From CATQHQ01 sp965243805 (GTDB lineage Bacteria > Gemmatimonadota > Gemmatimonadetes > Longimicrobiales > Gaopeijiaceae): DNA of 64,000 nt. Under the pieces are notes generated by a model, which searched no databases, was not told the DNA's origin, and was given only the letters and a program-made list of their open reading frames with translations. This document shows, piece by piece, positions 44,008 through 53,455 of this stretch (position 1 is its first letter; each line of letters begins with the position of its first letter). The DNA lies in contig OZ251577.1 in NCBI GenBank assembly GCA_965243805.1, positions 2,232,001-2,296,000 on the forward strand. The letters are read 5' to 3'. The position numbers were made by a program, and so were the translations under genes.

Positions 44008-47000
44008 ATGAACTCGCCCGACCGCCTCCAAGAAGTTCTCATCGGCCTTCGGACCTCGCTGGAAGCCGAACGCTTCCAATTGGCCGAGAAGTTCGTCCCC
44101 ATCTTCCTCGGCAAAGCCCCTGTGGACTTGCTGGACGAGCGAACCGCCGAGGACCTGGGGCGCATGTCGGTGGACTCGCTTCGCTTCCTGGAGCGGAGCC
44201 GGCCCGACCGTGTGGACGTGGAGGTCGTCAACCCGGACGAGGACCGAACCGGCTGGTACGCCCCCGTCACGGTGGTGCGGACCAACATCTCCGAGCGGCC
44301 GTTCATCGTGGACACGATCCGCGAGTACATCTCCTCCCTGGACCTGCGCATCCGCCACTTCGTCTACCCCCTCATGACGGTGGAGCGGGACGACGACGGC
44401 CAAGTGGTGGACGTGAGCCCCGCAGACCCGGCTCGCCGCTCCGAGTCCGTCGTCTACGCCGAAGTCGGGCGGGTCACCAACCCGGAGACGCTGGACACCC
44501 TTCGCCGGGAGATCGCTCGCCGCCTGGGCGATGTGGTGCGAGCCACCGACGACTTCGAGTTCATGGTGGACAAGATCAACGACGTGGTGGCGGAGTTGCG
44601 CTTCCGAGCCCGCGAGGTGCGAGAGCGCCAAGACGAGTTCCGGGAGATCAAGGCGTTCCTCCGATGGCTGCGCGACGACGGCTTCGTCTTCCTGGGCTAC
44701 CGCGAATACGCCTTCAAGGAGGTGGAGGACGAGGCCACCGGCGAGCGCGAGACCGCTGTCTGCGTGGAGCCCGGCTCCGGGCTGGGGATATTGCAGGACG
44801 AGGAGAGCTCGACCTTCGCGCGCCCGGTTCCCTTCAGCCGCCTTCCCGAGGAGATGCGCCAGCGAGCGCTCTTCGGCCCCACGCTCATCATCAGCAAGAC
44901 CAACGCCGAGTCCACGATTCACCGCAAGGCGCGCATGGACTACATCGGCGTGAAGAAGCTGCGCTCCGACGGCTCGGTGGCCGGCGAACACCGCTTCCTG
45001 GGACTCTTCACCTCCAAGGCGTACTCGGAGCCGGCCCGAGACATCCCCATCCTTCGCGAGAAGCTCAAGACGATCCTGAGCCGCTCCGGCGTGGCGGAAC
45101 GCTCCCACGACTACAAGGAGATCATCACGATCTTCGACTCCCTGCCCAAGGAAGAGCTCTTCCTGGCGTCGGAGGAGGAGATCGAGACCGACATCCGCAC
45201 GATCCTCACCCGCTACAACACCAAGGGCGTGATCGTGTCGGTGCGCCGAGACGCGCTGGGCCGAGGCGTTTCGATCATGGTGGTGCTGCCGCGGAACCGC
45301 TTCTCGGGGGATTTTAGGCGGGAGCTGGAGGAGCGGCTGACCACGCGCTACGACGCCCAGATCCTCAACTACCACTTGGCGATGAGCACCGGCGACCAGG
45401 CCCGCCTCCACTTCTACCTGGGCGGACCCGACGCTCGCCTGGACGAGGTGGCTGCCGGCGAGCTGGAGGAGACGGTCGCCAAGCTGGCTCGGTCGTGGCG
45501 GGACGAGGTTCGGGAGCTGCTGGGCGTCAACCGTCCTCCCGACGACGCCCACAGACTGGCGAGCCGCTACGCCTCCGCCTTCGCCCCCGAGTACAAGGCG
45601 GCCACCGACCCGGCTGCCGCGGTCCGGGACATCCTGGAGCTGGAGGCGATGCGGGCGGCGGGCACGAAGGAGTCGGCCCGCTTCTACGACGACTCGGGCG
45701 GCGAAGGCGAGCGCGAACTGAAGATCTACATTCGGGGCCGGCGGATCGTGCTGTCGGACTTCATGCCCGTGCTGGAGAACTGCGGCCTGCGGGTGGTCGG
45801 CGTCTCGCCCTTCGAGCTTCGCGAGAACGGCGGCGACGAGGGCTCCGTCATCTACAGCTTCGCCGTGCGGGCGTCGGCTGGGAACGGGCTGGAGGTGAGG
45901 GGACGCGGACGAGCGCTCTCCGACGCGATCCTGGCCGTTCGGGCCGGCGACGCCAGCAACGACCCCTTCAACCGGCTGGTGCAGAGCGCCGGCCTTGCGT
46001 GGCGAGAGGCGGACGTGCTCCGGGCGTACGCTAGCTACGCCTTCCAGATCGGGTCGGTCCCCAGCCGCCAGGTCTTGGTGTCGGCGCTGGACGCCCATCC
46101 CGAGGTGGGGCTCCTCCTCTTCCGGCTCTTCGAGGCGCTCTTCGACCCGGCTCTGGGCGGGAAGGACGAGCGGGACGCCCAGGTGGCCGCCGCTCGGGCC
46201 CGGGTTCCCGACGCGCTGCACGCCGTGGACTCCCTGGCGTTCGACCGGGCGTTGCGAGCACTCCTGACGGTGGTGGAGTCCACGGTCCGCACCAACTACT
46301 ACCGGACGGGAGGCCGGAAGGCGACGGCCAGGTCGGGGGGCGTGCCCTACGTCTCCTTCAAGTTCGACTGCGCCCGGCTCCAAGAGGTCTCCAAGAACCG
46401 GCTGGAGCACGAGGTGTGGGTTCGCTCGTCGCGGATGGAGGGCATTCACCTGCGGGGCGCTCCCGTGGCGCGGGGCGGGATCCGCTACTCGGACCGCCCC
46501 GACGACTTCCGCACCGAGGTCCTGGGGCTGGTCTACACGCAGGTGGTCAAGAACGCGGTCATCGTCCCCAGCGGGTCCAAGGGCGGCTTCGTGTGCCTTC
46601 GCGCGCTCGGGGGCGACGCCATGGCCGAAGAGGTCAAGGAGCAGTACCGCACCCTGGTCCGGGGGATGCTGGACGTGACCGACAACCTGAACGGCGACGC
46701 TGCCCTGCCGAAGGAGGTGGTCTGCTACGACGACTTCGACCCCTACTTGGTGGTGGCGGCGGACAAGGGGACCGCCCGCTTCTCCGACGTGGCCAACGCC
46801 GTGGCGGCGGACTACGGCTTCTGGCTGGGCGACGCCTTCGCTTCCGGCGGCTCCAACGGATACGACCACAAGGAAGTGGGGATCACGGCCGGCGGCGCCT
46901 GGGAATCGGTCAAGCGCCACTTCAGGGAGATGGGGAAGGACATTGCGGCCGAGCCCTTCACGGTGGCCGGCATCGGCGATATGAGCGGCGACGTCTTCGG

Positions 47001-48849
47001 AAACGGCATGTTGCTCTCCAAGAAGATCCGGCTGATCGCGGCGTTCGACCACCGCCACGTCTTCATCGACCCGGACCCGGACCCGAAGAGCTCGTGGCAG
47101 GAGCGGCTCCGCCTCTTCGAGATGGGACCCTCGTCGTGGGACGACTACGACCGGAGCAAGCTGTCGAAGGGAGGCATGATCGTCTCCCGCAGGCTGAAGT
47201 CGGTGGAGCTGACCCCGGAAGCCGCCACGGCGCTGGGACTGGGACCCGCCACCGCCGCCCTGGACGGCGAGAGCCTCATCCGCGCCGTGCTGGCTTCGCC
47301 CGTGGAGCTGCTGTGGAACGGCGGAATCGGCACCTACGTGAAGGGCGTCCAGGAGACCCACGCCGACGCAGGCGACCCGGCCAACGACGCGGTGCGGATC
47401 AACGCCGGCCAGCTGCGAGCCAAGGTGGTCGGCGAGGGCGGCAACTTGGGGCTAACCCAGGCCGCCCGGGTGGAGTACGCGCTGGAAGGGGGGCGGATCA
47501 ACACCGACGCGCTGGACAACTCCGGCGGCGTGAACCTGTCGGACCGGGAGGTCAACCTGAAGATCCTCCTCAACGACCCCGTGCGAACCGGCGAGGCGAC
47601 GCTGGAGGAGCGCAACCAGCTGTTGCGCGCGGTCAAGGCCACGGTGGCGGCCCAAGTGGTCCACGACAACGAGTCCAACAGCCGGGCCGTGTCGCTGGAC
47701 GAGTACCGGGCGCGCCGGGACGCGGACCACTTCTGGGCGTTGATGGGCGATCTGATCCGCTCCGGCCTGCTGGACCGGGACGCCGAGGGTCTCCCGTCGT
47801 GGGACGTGCTCGCGGCCCGGCGAAAGGCCAACCAGTCCCTGACGCGACCGGAGCTGGCCGTGCTGCTCTCCTACGCCAAGCTGCACCTCCGGTCGGCGCT
47901 GCTGACTTCCGAGCTGCCCGACGACCCCGCCGCCGCGGCGTACTTCTTCGACTACTTCCCGCCGGAAGCCGTGGAGTTCGCCGGACGGGAGCGGGCCGCC
48001 AAGCACAGGTTGCGCCGAGAGATCGTGGCCAGCCAGCTCACCAACGACCTAGTGGACATCATGGGCGCGGCGTTCCTGACCCGGGTGGCGCGGGAGACGG
48101 GGCGCGAGCCCGCGGAGGTGGCGCGAGCGTGGCTGGTGGCGGCTCGTCTGACGGGGCACCGCGCGCTGCTGGAGGAGATCAGCGCTCGCGAAGGCGCCGT
48201 CTCCGCCGGAGTGGCCTACCGATGGACCCGGGGGCTGGCCCGCGTTCTGAACCGCACGACCCGGTGGGTGCTTTCGAGCGGGGAGCCGGACGCCTCCACC
48301 ACCGAGCTGGTGGAGCGGAACCTGGAGGGGCTGGAGGCGTTGCGGGGCCGGTTCGACGAGATCGTGGCCGGGGAGGACCGGCGCGTCTACCTCTCCTTGG
48401 TCGCGGAGACCAAGAAGCAGGGCGTGGACCAGAAGTTCGCGCGCCGCTTCCTCACGCTCCGGTTCCTGGAGCACCTCTTGGAGATCCTCCGGATCGCTCG
48501 CACCGCATCCGCCGATCCCGTGAGGGCGGCTCGGCTCTACTACTGGGTCACCGAGGAGCTGCGCTTCCCGTGGCTGACGACCTGCATCGAGAGAGCAGGT
48601 GCGCAGGGGAAGTGGGAGCGGCGCTGGGGATTGGGACTGGCCCACGACCTGGGCGCCGTCCGCCGCCGCCTGACGGAGGACGCCCTGGCCGGTCGGGGCA
48701 CGCTGGCCGACAGCCTCGGGTTCGCCAGCCACGACGGCCGCCTAGACCGCTTTCACGACCTCCTGGAGGAGATGCAGGGCGACGAGGCGGTCTCGCTGGC
48801 GAGCCTCTCAGTGGCGGTCCAGGAGATCCGGCACCTGGGGAAGAGATAG
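44008..48849 (+). CDS. gdhB: large NAD-specific glutamate dehydrogenase (GDH-180 type)
   Basis: 1613 aa, the usual length of the 180-kDa class. It oxidatively deaminates glutamate to 2-oxoglutarate with NAD+, feeding amino-acid carbon into the citric acid cycle. The N-terminal half holds the ACT-like regulatory modules (VTVVRTNISERPFIVDTIREY near 88-108; FLGYREYAFKEVEDEA). The catalytic core starts near residue 775: FKFDCARLQ, ARGGIRYSDRPDDFRTEVLGL, then VKNAVIVPSGSKGGFV (catalytic lysine region), DPYLVVAADKGTARFSD, and the NAD-binding fold VVGEGGNLGLTQAARVEY near 1143-1160. Start ATG 44008. The 110-bp gap to yhaO must hold two divergent promoters. Genes for peptidases nearby fit an amino-acid-based diet. 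Confidence 0.95.
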   Translation: MNSPDRLQEVLIGLRTSLEAERFQLAEKFVPIFLGKAPVDLLDERTAEDLGRMSVDSLRFLERSRPDRVDVEVVNPDEDRTGWYAPVTVVRTNISERPFIVDTIREYISSLDLRIRHFVYPLMTVERDDDGQVVDVSPADPARRSESVVYAEVGRVTNPETLDTLRREIARRLGDVVRATDDFEFMVDKINDVVAELRFRAREVRERQDEFREIKAFLRWLRDDGFVFLGYREYAFKEVEDEATGERETAVCVEPGSGLGILQDEESSTFARPVPFSRLPEEMRQRALFGPTLIISKTNAESTIHRKARMDYIGVKKLRSDGSVAGEHRFLGLFTSKAYSEPARDIPILREKLKTILSRSGVAERSHDYKEIITIFDSLPKEELFLASEEEIETDIRTILTRYNTKGVIVSVRRDALGRGVSIMVVLPRNRFSGDFRRELEERLTTRYDAQILNYHLAMSTGDQARLHFYLGGPDARLDEVAAGELEETVAKLARSWRDEVRELLGVNRPPDDAHRLASRYASAFAPEYKAATDPAAAVRDILELEAMRAAGTKESARFYDDSGGEGERELKIYIRGRRIVLSDFMPVLENCGLRVVGVSPFELRENGGDEGSVIYSFAVRASAGNGLEVRGRGRALSDAILAVRAGDASNDPFNRLVQSAGLAWREADVLRAYASYAFQIGSVPSRQVLVSALDAHPEVGLLLFRLFEALFDPALGGKDERDAQVAAARARVPDALHAVDSLAFDRALRALLTVVESTVRTNYYRTGGRKATARSGGVPYVSFKFDCARLQEVSKNRLEHEVWVRSSRMEGIHLRGAPVARGGIRYSDRPDDFRTEVLGLVYTQVVKNAVIVPSGSKGGFVCLRALGGDAMAEEVKEQYRTLVRGMLDVTDNLNGDAALPKEVVCYDDFDPYLVVAADKGTARFSDVANAVAADYGFWLGDAFASGGSNGYDHKEVGITAGGAWESVKRHFREMGKDIAAEPFTVAGIGDMSGDVFGNGMLLSKKIRLIAAFDHRHVFIDPDPDPKSSWQERLRLFEMGPSSWDDYDRSKLSKGGMIVSRRLKSVELTPEAATALGLGPATAALDGESLIRAVLASPVELLWNGGIGTYVKGVQETHADAGDPANDAVRINAGQLRAKVVGEGGNLGLTQAARVEYALEGGRINTDALDNSGGVNLSDREVNLKILLNDPVRTGEATLEERNQLLRAVKATVAAQVVHDNESNSRAVSLDEYRARRDADHFWALMGDLIRSGLLDRDAEGLPSWDVLAARRKANQSLTRPELAVLLSYAKLHLRSALLTSELPDDPAAAAYFFDYFPPEAVEFAGRERAAKHRLRREIVASQLTNDLVDIMGAAFLTRVARETGREPAEVARAWLVAARLTGHRALLEEISAREGAVSAGVAYRWTRGLARVLNRTTRWVLSSGEPDASTTELVERNLEGLEALRGRFDEIVAGEDRRVYLSLVAETKKQGVDQKFARRFLTLRFLEHLLEILRIARTASADPVRAARLYYWVTEELRFPWLTTCIERAGAQGKWERRWGLGLAHDLGAVRRRLTEDALAGRGTLADSLGFASHDGRLDRFHDLLEEMQGDEAVSLASLSVAVQEIRHLGKR

Positions 48850-48896
48850 GCTCGGGGCCAGCGGCCCTTGCTGTGCAACGTGTGGCCACGGAACTT

Positions 48897-48952
48897 CCTC
48901 CATTTTGGTAGCATTTTACCTCCATTCCTCCGTTTTACTACCAAAATGGAGG
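48897..48952. terminator. AT-rich 15-bp perfect inverted repeat, probable bidirectional terminator or mobile hairpin
   Basis: Left arm cctccattttggtag (48897-48911) and right arm ctaccaaaatggagg (48938-48952) are perfect complements around a 26-base AT-rich loop. The motif cctccatt recurs at 48919-48926 inside the loop. It lies 47 bases after the gdh stop and about 80 bases after the convergent ppx stop. It is not a classic GC stem plus T run, so a terminator role is only likely from position. Confidence 0.5.
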
Positions 48953-49029
48953 CAAATTGCCGGGAGACCCCCCCACCGTACGACCCCCAAACGTGCGACT
49001 GGCGACGCCCCCATGTGCGCCGGCCCTCC

Positions 49030-50070
49030 TCAAAGGCTTCTCGGTGCGCCGCTTCGCCCCGGTCCTCGGCGGACGACGGCCCGCGCGCCCCGCCCCGTCG
49101 CAACCTCCAGCAGCACTCCGTCCTTGACGCCCACGGAGGGCACCGCGATCTGGTCCACGCCGGCGAGTCCCGCGAAGTGGCGGTAGACCAGTGCTGCAGG
49201 GAGGATCACGTCCGCCCGATCGGGGCGCAGGCCCAGGTTGCGAACCCGCTCGGCCACGGACATCGACGAAAGCATGTGAACCACCGCGTCCAAGCGTCGT
49301 AGGGAGAGCACGGAGAGCTTCAGCGGCTCCACATAGGCGAGCGCCAGTCGAGCGATCGACTCGATGTTTCCTCCGGTGGCCGCCAGCCCTATGGGAGCCT
49401 GGGCGCTTGGACAGGCATCTCTTGGACCCGGAGCGCTTGGCCCCCGATCTCTTGGACCCCGACCGCTTGTCGAGACCGGGACCGCGAGGTGCTCGAGCTG
49501 CTGGCCGACCCACTGCTGGAGGGTGTCGTGGCAGCCCTCCGCCGCCTCGAGCGTCTCCAGCAGACGGACGGTCCCGATGCGGTGGGACTGGCTCCACACG
49601 AGGTCCTCGCCGTCCACCAGCGACACCTCCACACTGCCGCCCCCCAAGTCCACCAGCATCCAGCGACCCCGAGAGAGGTCGATCCGGCGGCTCACGGCCA
49701 AGTGGACTAGGCGCACCTCCTCCTCCCCGGTGATCGGCTCCAGCACCATGTCAGATTCTACCTGGATTTTGTCCAAGAATCTGTCACGGTTGCCAGCTTC
49801 CCGCGTGGCGCTGGTCGCCACCGCCCGATAGCGCTCCACGCCCAGGGCGTCCATCTCCTCCCGAAAGTCCCGGAGCGCGGCTACGCCTTCGGCCAACGTC
49901 TCCTCGTCCAGCTCACCTTCCGTGAAGACCCGGTGCCCAAGTCGCACCGGCACCCGCCTTCGGACCACGACCTCGTAGCGAGCCGGACCGGCGAAGTCGG
50001 CCACCACCAGCCGAATCGCATTGGACCCGGCGTCGATGGCGGCGACCCGGACCGGGAAGGAAGCGTTCAA
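49030..50070 (-). CDS. ppx: Ppx/GppA family exopolyphosphatase
   Basis: 346 aa. The ASKHA ATPase-type fold has VAAIDAGSNAIRLVVADF near residues 9-26 (phosphate 1), ATSATREAGNRD near 107-118, and VDLGGGSVEV near 155-164 (phosphate 2), with AATGGNIESIARL near 255. It removes terminal phosphates from polyphosphate or pppGpp. Between the phosphate-2 strand and AATGG is a Pro/Ser/Gly repeat (GRGPRDRGPSAPGPRDACPS) made of imperfect short repeats, a likely surface loop. Length is in the short (~310-350 aa) group lacking the C-terminal HD domain. It is the last gene of the SufU-M14-Ppx minus-strand run, 27 bases after the M14 stop. Confidence 0.88.
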   Translation of the reverse strand: MNASFPVRVAAIDAGSNAIRLVVADFAGPARYEVVVRRRVPVRLGHRVFTEGELDEETLAEGVAALRDFREEMDALGVERYRAVATSATREAGNRDRFLDKIQVESDMVLEPITGEEEVRLVHLAVSRRIDLSRGRWMLVDLGGGSVEVSLVDGEDLVWSQSHRIGTVRLLETLEAAEGCHDTLQQWVGQQLEHLAVPVSTSGRGPRDRGPSAPGPRDACPSAQAPIGLAATGGNIESIARLALAYVEPLKLSVLSLRRLDAVVHMLSSMSVAERVRNLGLRPDRADVILPAALVYRHFAGLAGVDQIAVPSVGVKDGVLLEVATGRGARAVVRRGPGRSGAPRSL

Positions 50071-50097
50071 TCGGGAAGGTTGGTGTCGCCGGCGGAC

Positions 50098-52929
50098 TCA
50101 GCTCGCTGGTCGCCGTCGTTGCGCCGCTCCGTAGTGGATGCCGTTGAAGAGCAGCGTGAACGTCCCGTGAGGCTGGGCGCGGAAGGTGACCTTGGGGCCG
50201 AAGAGGAAGAGCTTCCCGTCGCCCACGTTGGCTTCGACCATGCTGGTGCCGCCTTCCAGGTGTTCTTGGCCCCAGGCCCATCCGCTCACCAGCGGCGTGG
50301 CGGAATCGTACCACGCGAGGCGGCGCACTCCGTCGGCGTTGCCGGCGATCCGGAAGACCGGGCTGTGGCTGTGCAGGACGTGAACTCGCTCGCCCATGCC
50401 ATGAGTGACGGGGCTACCGTGCTCCACCCGGATGTCGTGGATCGACCCCGGGGTGAAGTAGTCGTCGCGGCTCAGGGGCCGGCCCTCGTCGTCCACCAGG
50501 TAGTTCTCCAGCGGCAGGTCCAGTGCGCTCCCCAAGGAGGTGGAGCTGCCGATCGCCACCACCGCACCCCCGTTCTCCATGAACTCTCGGAGCGCCGGCA
50601 CGCTGGTCTCCGCCGACAAGGCGCCCAGCCGGCTTCGCAGGGAATCCGGGAGCGTGGACGCGAAGTCGTCGCCCGCCCCGCCGCGCCCGCCGCCGAAGCC
50701 GAAGCCGCCTCCGCCCCGGCCGGCCGCCGGCAACGCGCCGTCGGGCAGCACGATCACGTCGAAGCGGTCGTTCAGCCGGCCCGCGTCGATCTCGCCAGGG
50801 TAGACGACCTCGAAGTCGAACTCGAACTCTTCCAGCACGTATCGGGTCCATCCGGACGGCATCGAGCCCCCGTAGCGGTCCCACAGGCCGACCCGAGCGC
50901 GAGACAGCTCCAACGCGGCCCCCCCGGGCGCCTCGGCAACGCCGTGAAACGAGACGCCGCCCTCCTGCGCCCACGTCTCCAGCGTCGCACGGTCCACGGC
51001 ATCGGCTGGGAAGTAGAACGCACCGGCGGGGAGTGCGCCGCCCTCGGCCTCCGTCGCGCCGGGCGCGTCCTGGGGCGTCTCCAGCCACAGCACTTGGCCG
51101 CCTTCCGCCAGCGTCCGGTTGACCGCCACGAAGGCGTTGTTCACGTGGTCGGCCAAGTAGCCTGCGGGCGACTCGGGACCGGTCACGGCGCCGGCGATCG
51201 TTTCCGCCGTCCACGCGATCGGCTCGAAGGGGCCGTCGAAGCCGTCCAGTATCCGGTCGAACTCGAAGCCCATCTGGAGCGCCAGCGTCCATCCGGCGTT
51301 GTCGTAGGGCGCGATCGGCGGGCCGCCGGGGTACTGGAAGTCGTTGGGATGGTTCTGCGGCTCGAACATGTCGATCACGTGGGGCCGGAACGCCTGGGCC
51401 GTCTTCACCACGTAGGAGCCCGCGGGGTAGCGCCTGCCGCCGGCTTCGAACGCCCCCGTCGCTTGGTGTACCGTCACCCCGTTCTTCAGGAGCGCGTTGA
51501 CGAACTTGGTGGCGGTGGGGAAGTCCCGCTGATCCGACGGCAGGACGTAGCCCCTCGCGTCCCGCTTCTCCGGGTCCTGCAGGTACGCCTCGTAGTCCTC
51601 CAGCGCGCCACGCGCTCCCAGCTCGTCGGTCGCCTGGTCGATCCACCTGGGCAGCACGGTCCACGAGTCGCGGCTTCCCCGCTCGATGGAGTTCGTGCCC
51701 ATGCGCCAGATGTTGAAGAGCAGGTGCTCCCGGTTGCGGGCGGCGTAGTCCAGCACTGCCCGGTTGGCCGTCTGGGAGTAGTCCACCGACTGGCGGAAGT
51801 GCCACGGCCCCGGCTGTACCGGAAGGGGCAGGTCGCCGTGTGTGATCTGGCGGTTGGGCAGGAAGGGAATCTCGATCGGCGTAGGGTGGCCAATCGTCTC
51901 GGTCAGCAGGCCGATCATGTTGTGGAAGTACGGCGTGGTGCGAAGTCCGCCGTTCCACCAGGTGGAGTAGCTGGCGCCTCGACGCATCGTGGTGCCGCCC
52001 TTGCCCTCGATGACCATCCGGTGGTGCATCGCCGAGCCCACTTGGTCCAGGCTGGTGATGATGAGCGGGTCCAGGTTGTGGTTGGGAGGATCGCGGAAGG
52101 GAGGCGCGAACATGACCGTTCCCTGGGGTCCGGTCTGGTGATGGTTGTACACGATCTGCGGGAACCACTCCCGGTAGACCACGCGGTTCATGTTCTCGGT
52201 CTCGATCAGCGCCGACATGTAGAAGTCCCGGTTGTTGTCGTGCCCGGCGTACTTCTGGTAGAGGACGGGGACGCCTCGCGTGGTGCGCTCCATGGGGTCG
52301 TCGTGGCGCATGTACCAGTCGGAGACGAGGTCGTGACCGTCCGGGTTCGCGTGGGCGACGAGCAGGATCACCTCGTCGAGGAAGCGCATCGTCTCGGCGT
52401 CGTCGCGGCTGACCATCTGCCACACCAGCTCCATCAGCTGCTGCGCGCCCAGCACCTCGGTGGCGTGGAGTCCGCCGTCGATCCAGACGACCGCCTTCCC
52501 CTCCGCCGCCATCGTGCGCGCCTCTTCCTCGGTCACGCCCTCCGCCAGCGCCAGACGCCGCGCGATCTGCTGGTAGCGGTCCAAGTCAGGCCGGTTGGCG
52601 GGGGAGGTGATCGTGGCCATCCACTGCTCGCGTCCTTCCGAGCTCCTGCCGATCGACGCCACCGTCATGCGGTCGGACTGCTCCGCCAGGAGGTGCCAGT
52701 ACTCGGTGAGGTGCTGGTAGTTCAACAGCACGTAGTCTGCGCCGAATTCGTGGCCGAACTGCTCCTCCGGGGACGTGAGCTGGGCCGCGGCCCGCTGGGG
52801 ATGGGCAACGCCGAGCCCGACCTGTGCGGCGAGCGCGACGAGAAGCAGGACGAGGCCGGAGGCTGGGGTCCGGGGCGAGGGCGTGTGCGGGCACTGGGTC
52901 GTGCGCCGGAACGAGGGGAATCGGGTCAT
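50098..52929 (-). CDS. secreted M14-family zinc carboxypeptidase-like protein
   Basis: 943 aa. Start ATG 52929 has AGAGGA upstream. The signal peptide (GLVLLLVALAAQVGLG) ends near AAAQ. The M14 zinc site is seen as GGLHATEVLG (H-x-x-E, near 152-161) and a later His in YNHHQTGPQG near 263-272. NPDGHDL (near 190) and NNRDFYM match the substrate-binding Asn-Arg region. Residues after 500 form a second, glutamine-amidotransferase-like beta/alpha domain (FDVIVLPDGALPAAG, FMENGGAVVAIGSSTSLG) seen in many Gemmatimonadota M14 proteins. It trims peptides in the periplasm or outside the cell. It sits 40 bases after sufU. Confidence 0.88.
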   Translation of the reverse strand: MTRFPSFRRTTQCPHTPSPRTPASGLVLLLVALAAQVGLGVAHPQRAAAQLTSPEEQFGHEFGADYVLLNYQHLTEYWHLLAEQSDRMTVASIGRSSEGREQWMATITSPANRPDLDRYQQIARRLALAEGVTEEEARTMAAEGKAVVWIDGGLHATEVLGAQQLMELVWQMVSRDDAETMRFLDEVILLVAHANPDGHDLVSDWYMRHDDPMERTTRGVPVLYQKYAGHDNNRDFYMSALIETENMNRVVYREWFPQIVYNHHQTGPQGTVMFAPPFRDPPNHNLDPLIITSLDQVGSAMHHRMVIEGKGGTTMRRGASYSTWWNGGLRTTPYFHNMIGLLTETIGHPTPIEIPFLPNRQITHGDLPLPVQPGPWHFRQSVDYSQTANRAVLDYAARNREHLLFNIWRMGTNSIERGSRDSWTVLPRWIDQATDELGARGALEDYEAYLQDPEKRDARGYVLPSDQRDFPTATKFVNALLKNGVTVHQATGAFEAGGRRYPAGSYVVKTAQAFRPHVIDMFEPQNHPNDFQYPGGPPIAPYDNAGWTLALQMGFEFDRILDGFDGPFEPIAWTAETIAGAVTGPESPAGYLADHVNNAFVAVNRTLAEGGQVLWLETPQDAPGATEAEGGALPAGAFYFPADAVDRATLETWAQEGGVSFHGVAEAPGGAALELSRARVGLWDRYGGSMPSGWTRYVLEEFEFDFEVVYPGEIDAGRLNDRFDVIVLPDGALPAAGRGGGGFGFGGGRGGAGDDFASTLPDSLRSRLGALSAETSVPALREFMENGGAVVAIGSSTSLGSALDLPLENYLVDDEGRPLSRDDYFTPGSIHDIRVEHGSPVTHGMGERVHVLHSHSPVFRIAGNADGVRRLAWYDSATPLVSGWAWGQEHLEGGTSMVEANVGDGKLFLFGPKVTFRAQPHGTFTLLFNGIHYGAAQRRRPAS

Positions 52930-52969
52930 CTGATCCTCTAGGTGGGAGGCGAAATCGGGCGGGGGCGAG

Positions 52970-53416
52970 TCAGGCGGGTGGCGAATCGAGGTTGCGGAGG
53001 GCGTCTTCAAGCGCGTCGAAGGGCAGGACGGCGCATCGAACCCGACTGGGGAAGCGGCCGACCCCAGAGAGCGCCCGCAGGTCGCCGAGCGCCTTCGGGA
53101 GTGCCGGGCCTTCGGGTGCCAGCCCATCGACGAACGCCTGGCGGAGCTCGCCGACGCTTGAGGTGGGCAGGCCGTGGACCACTACGGTAAGCATTGACGC
53201 GGCGGCCAGCGAGATTGAGCAACCGCGCCCGTCGAACGTCACCTCGTCAAGCGTACCGTCCTCGACGCGAGCCCACATGTGGACCGTGTCGCCGCAGAAC
53301 GGGTTGTGCGCCCGGCCGCACACGGCATCGCCCCCGAGGATGCCTCGGTTGCGGGGCCGCCGGAAGTGGTCGCGGATCAACGCCTGGTGGAGTTCGCCCG
53401 AACGGCTTACTGCCAA
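52970..53416 (-). CDS. sufU: SufU-type iron-sulfur cluster assembly scaffold
   Basis: 148 aa. The opening LHQALIRDHFRRPRNRG, then AHNPFCGDTVHMWARV (first Cys), FDGRGCSISLAAASML (second Cys) and RVRCAVLPFDALEDAL (third Cys), is the exact SufU layout; the three Cys and the Asp of CGD bind zinc or a nascent cluster. SufU passes sulfur from SufS to SufB. Start TTG 53416 is supported by GGGAGGG nine bases upstream. The C-terminus matches the usual length. It is divergent from xdhC with only ~40 bases between the starts. No sufS or sufB is in the window. Confidence 0.93.
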   Translation of the reverse strand: MAVSRSGELHQALIRDHFRRPRNRGILGGDAVCGRAHNPFCGDTVHMWARVEDGTLDEVTFDGRGCSISLAAASMLTVVVHGLPTSSVGELRQAFVDGLAPEGPALPKALGDLRALSGVGRFPSRVRCAVLPFDALEDALRNLDSPPA

Positions 53417-53455
53417 GGTTGCGCACCCTCCCGGAGACGAGTCACTGTCGAGTCC

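Noticed and set aside
43645..47361. 1238-codon minus-strand open frame antisense to the glutamate dehydrogenase
   Set aside because: Its protein is Ala/Arg/His/Val-rich with no motif; it is the shadow frame of a long GC-rich gene with clear family motifs on the plus strand.
46416..48911. 831-codon plus-strand frame within gdh
   Set aside because: Gly/Arg-rich translation in another frame of the same gene; no domain.
48905..49302. Small plus-strand frames after gdh
   Set aside because: They run across the inverted repeat and the shadow of ppx, with no ribosome site or family motif.
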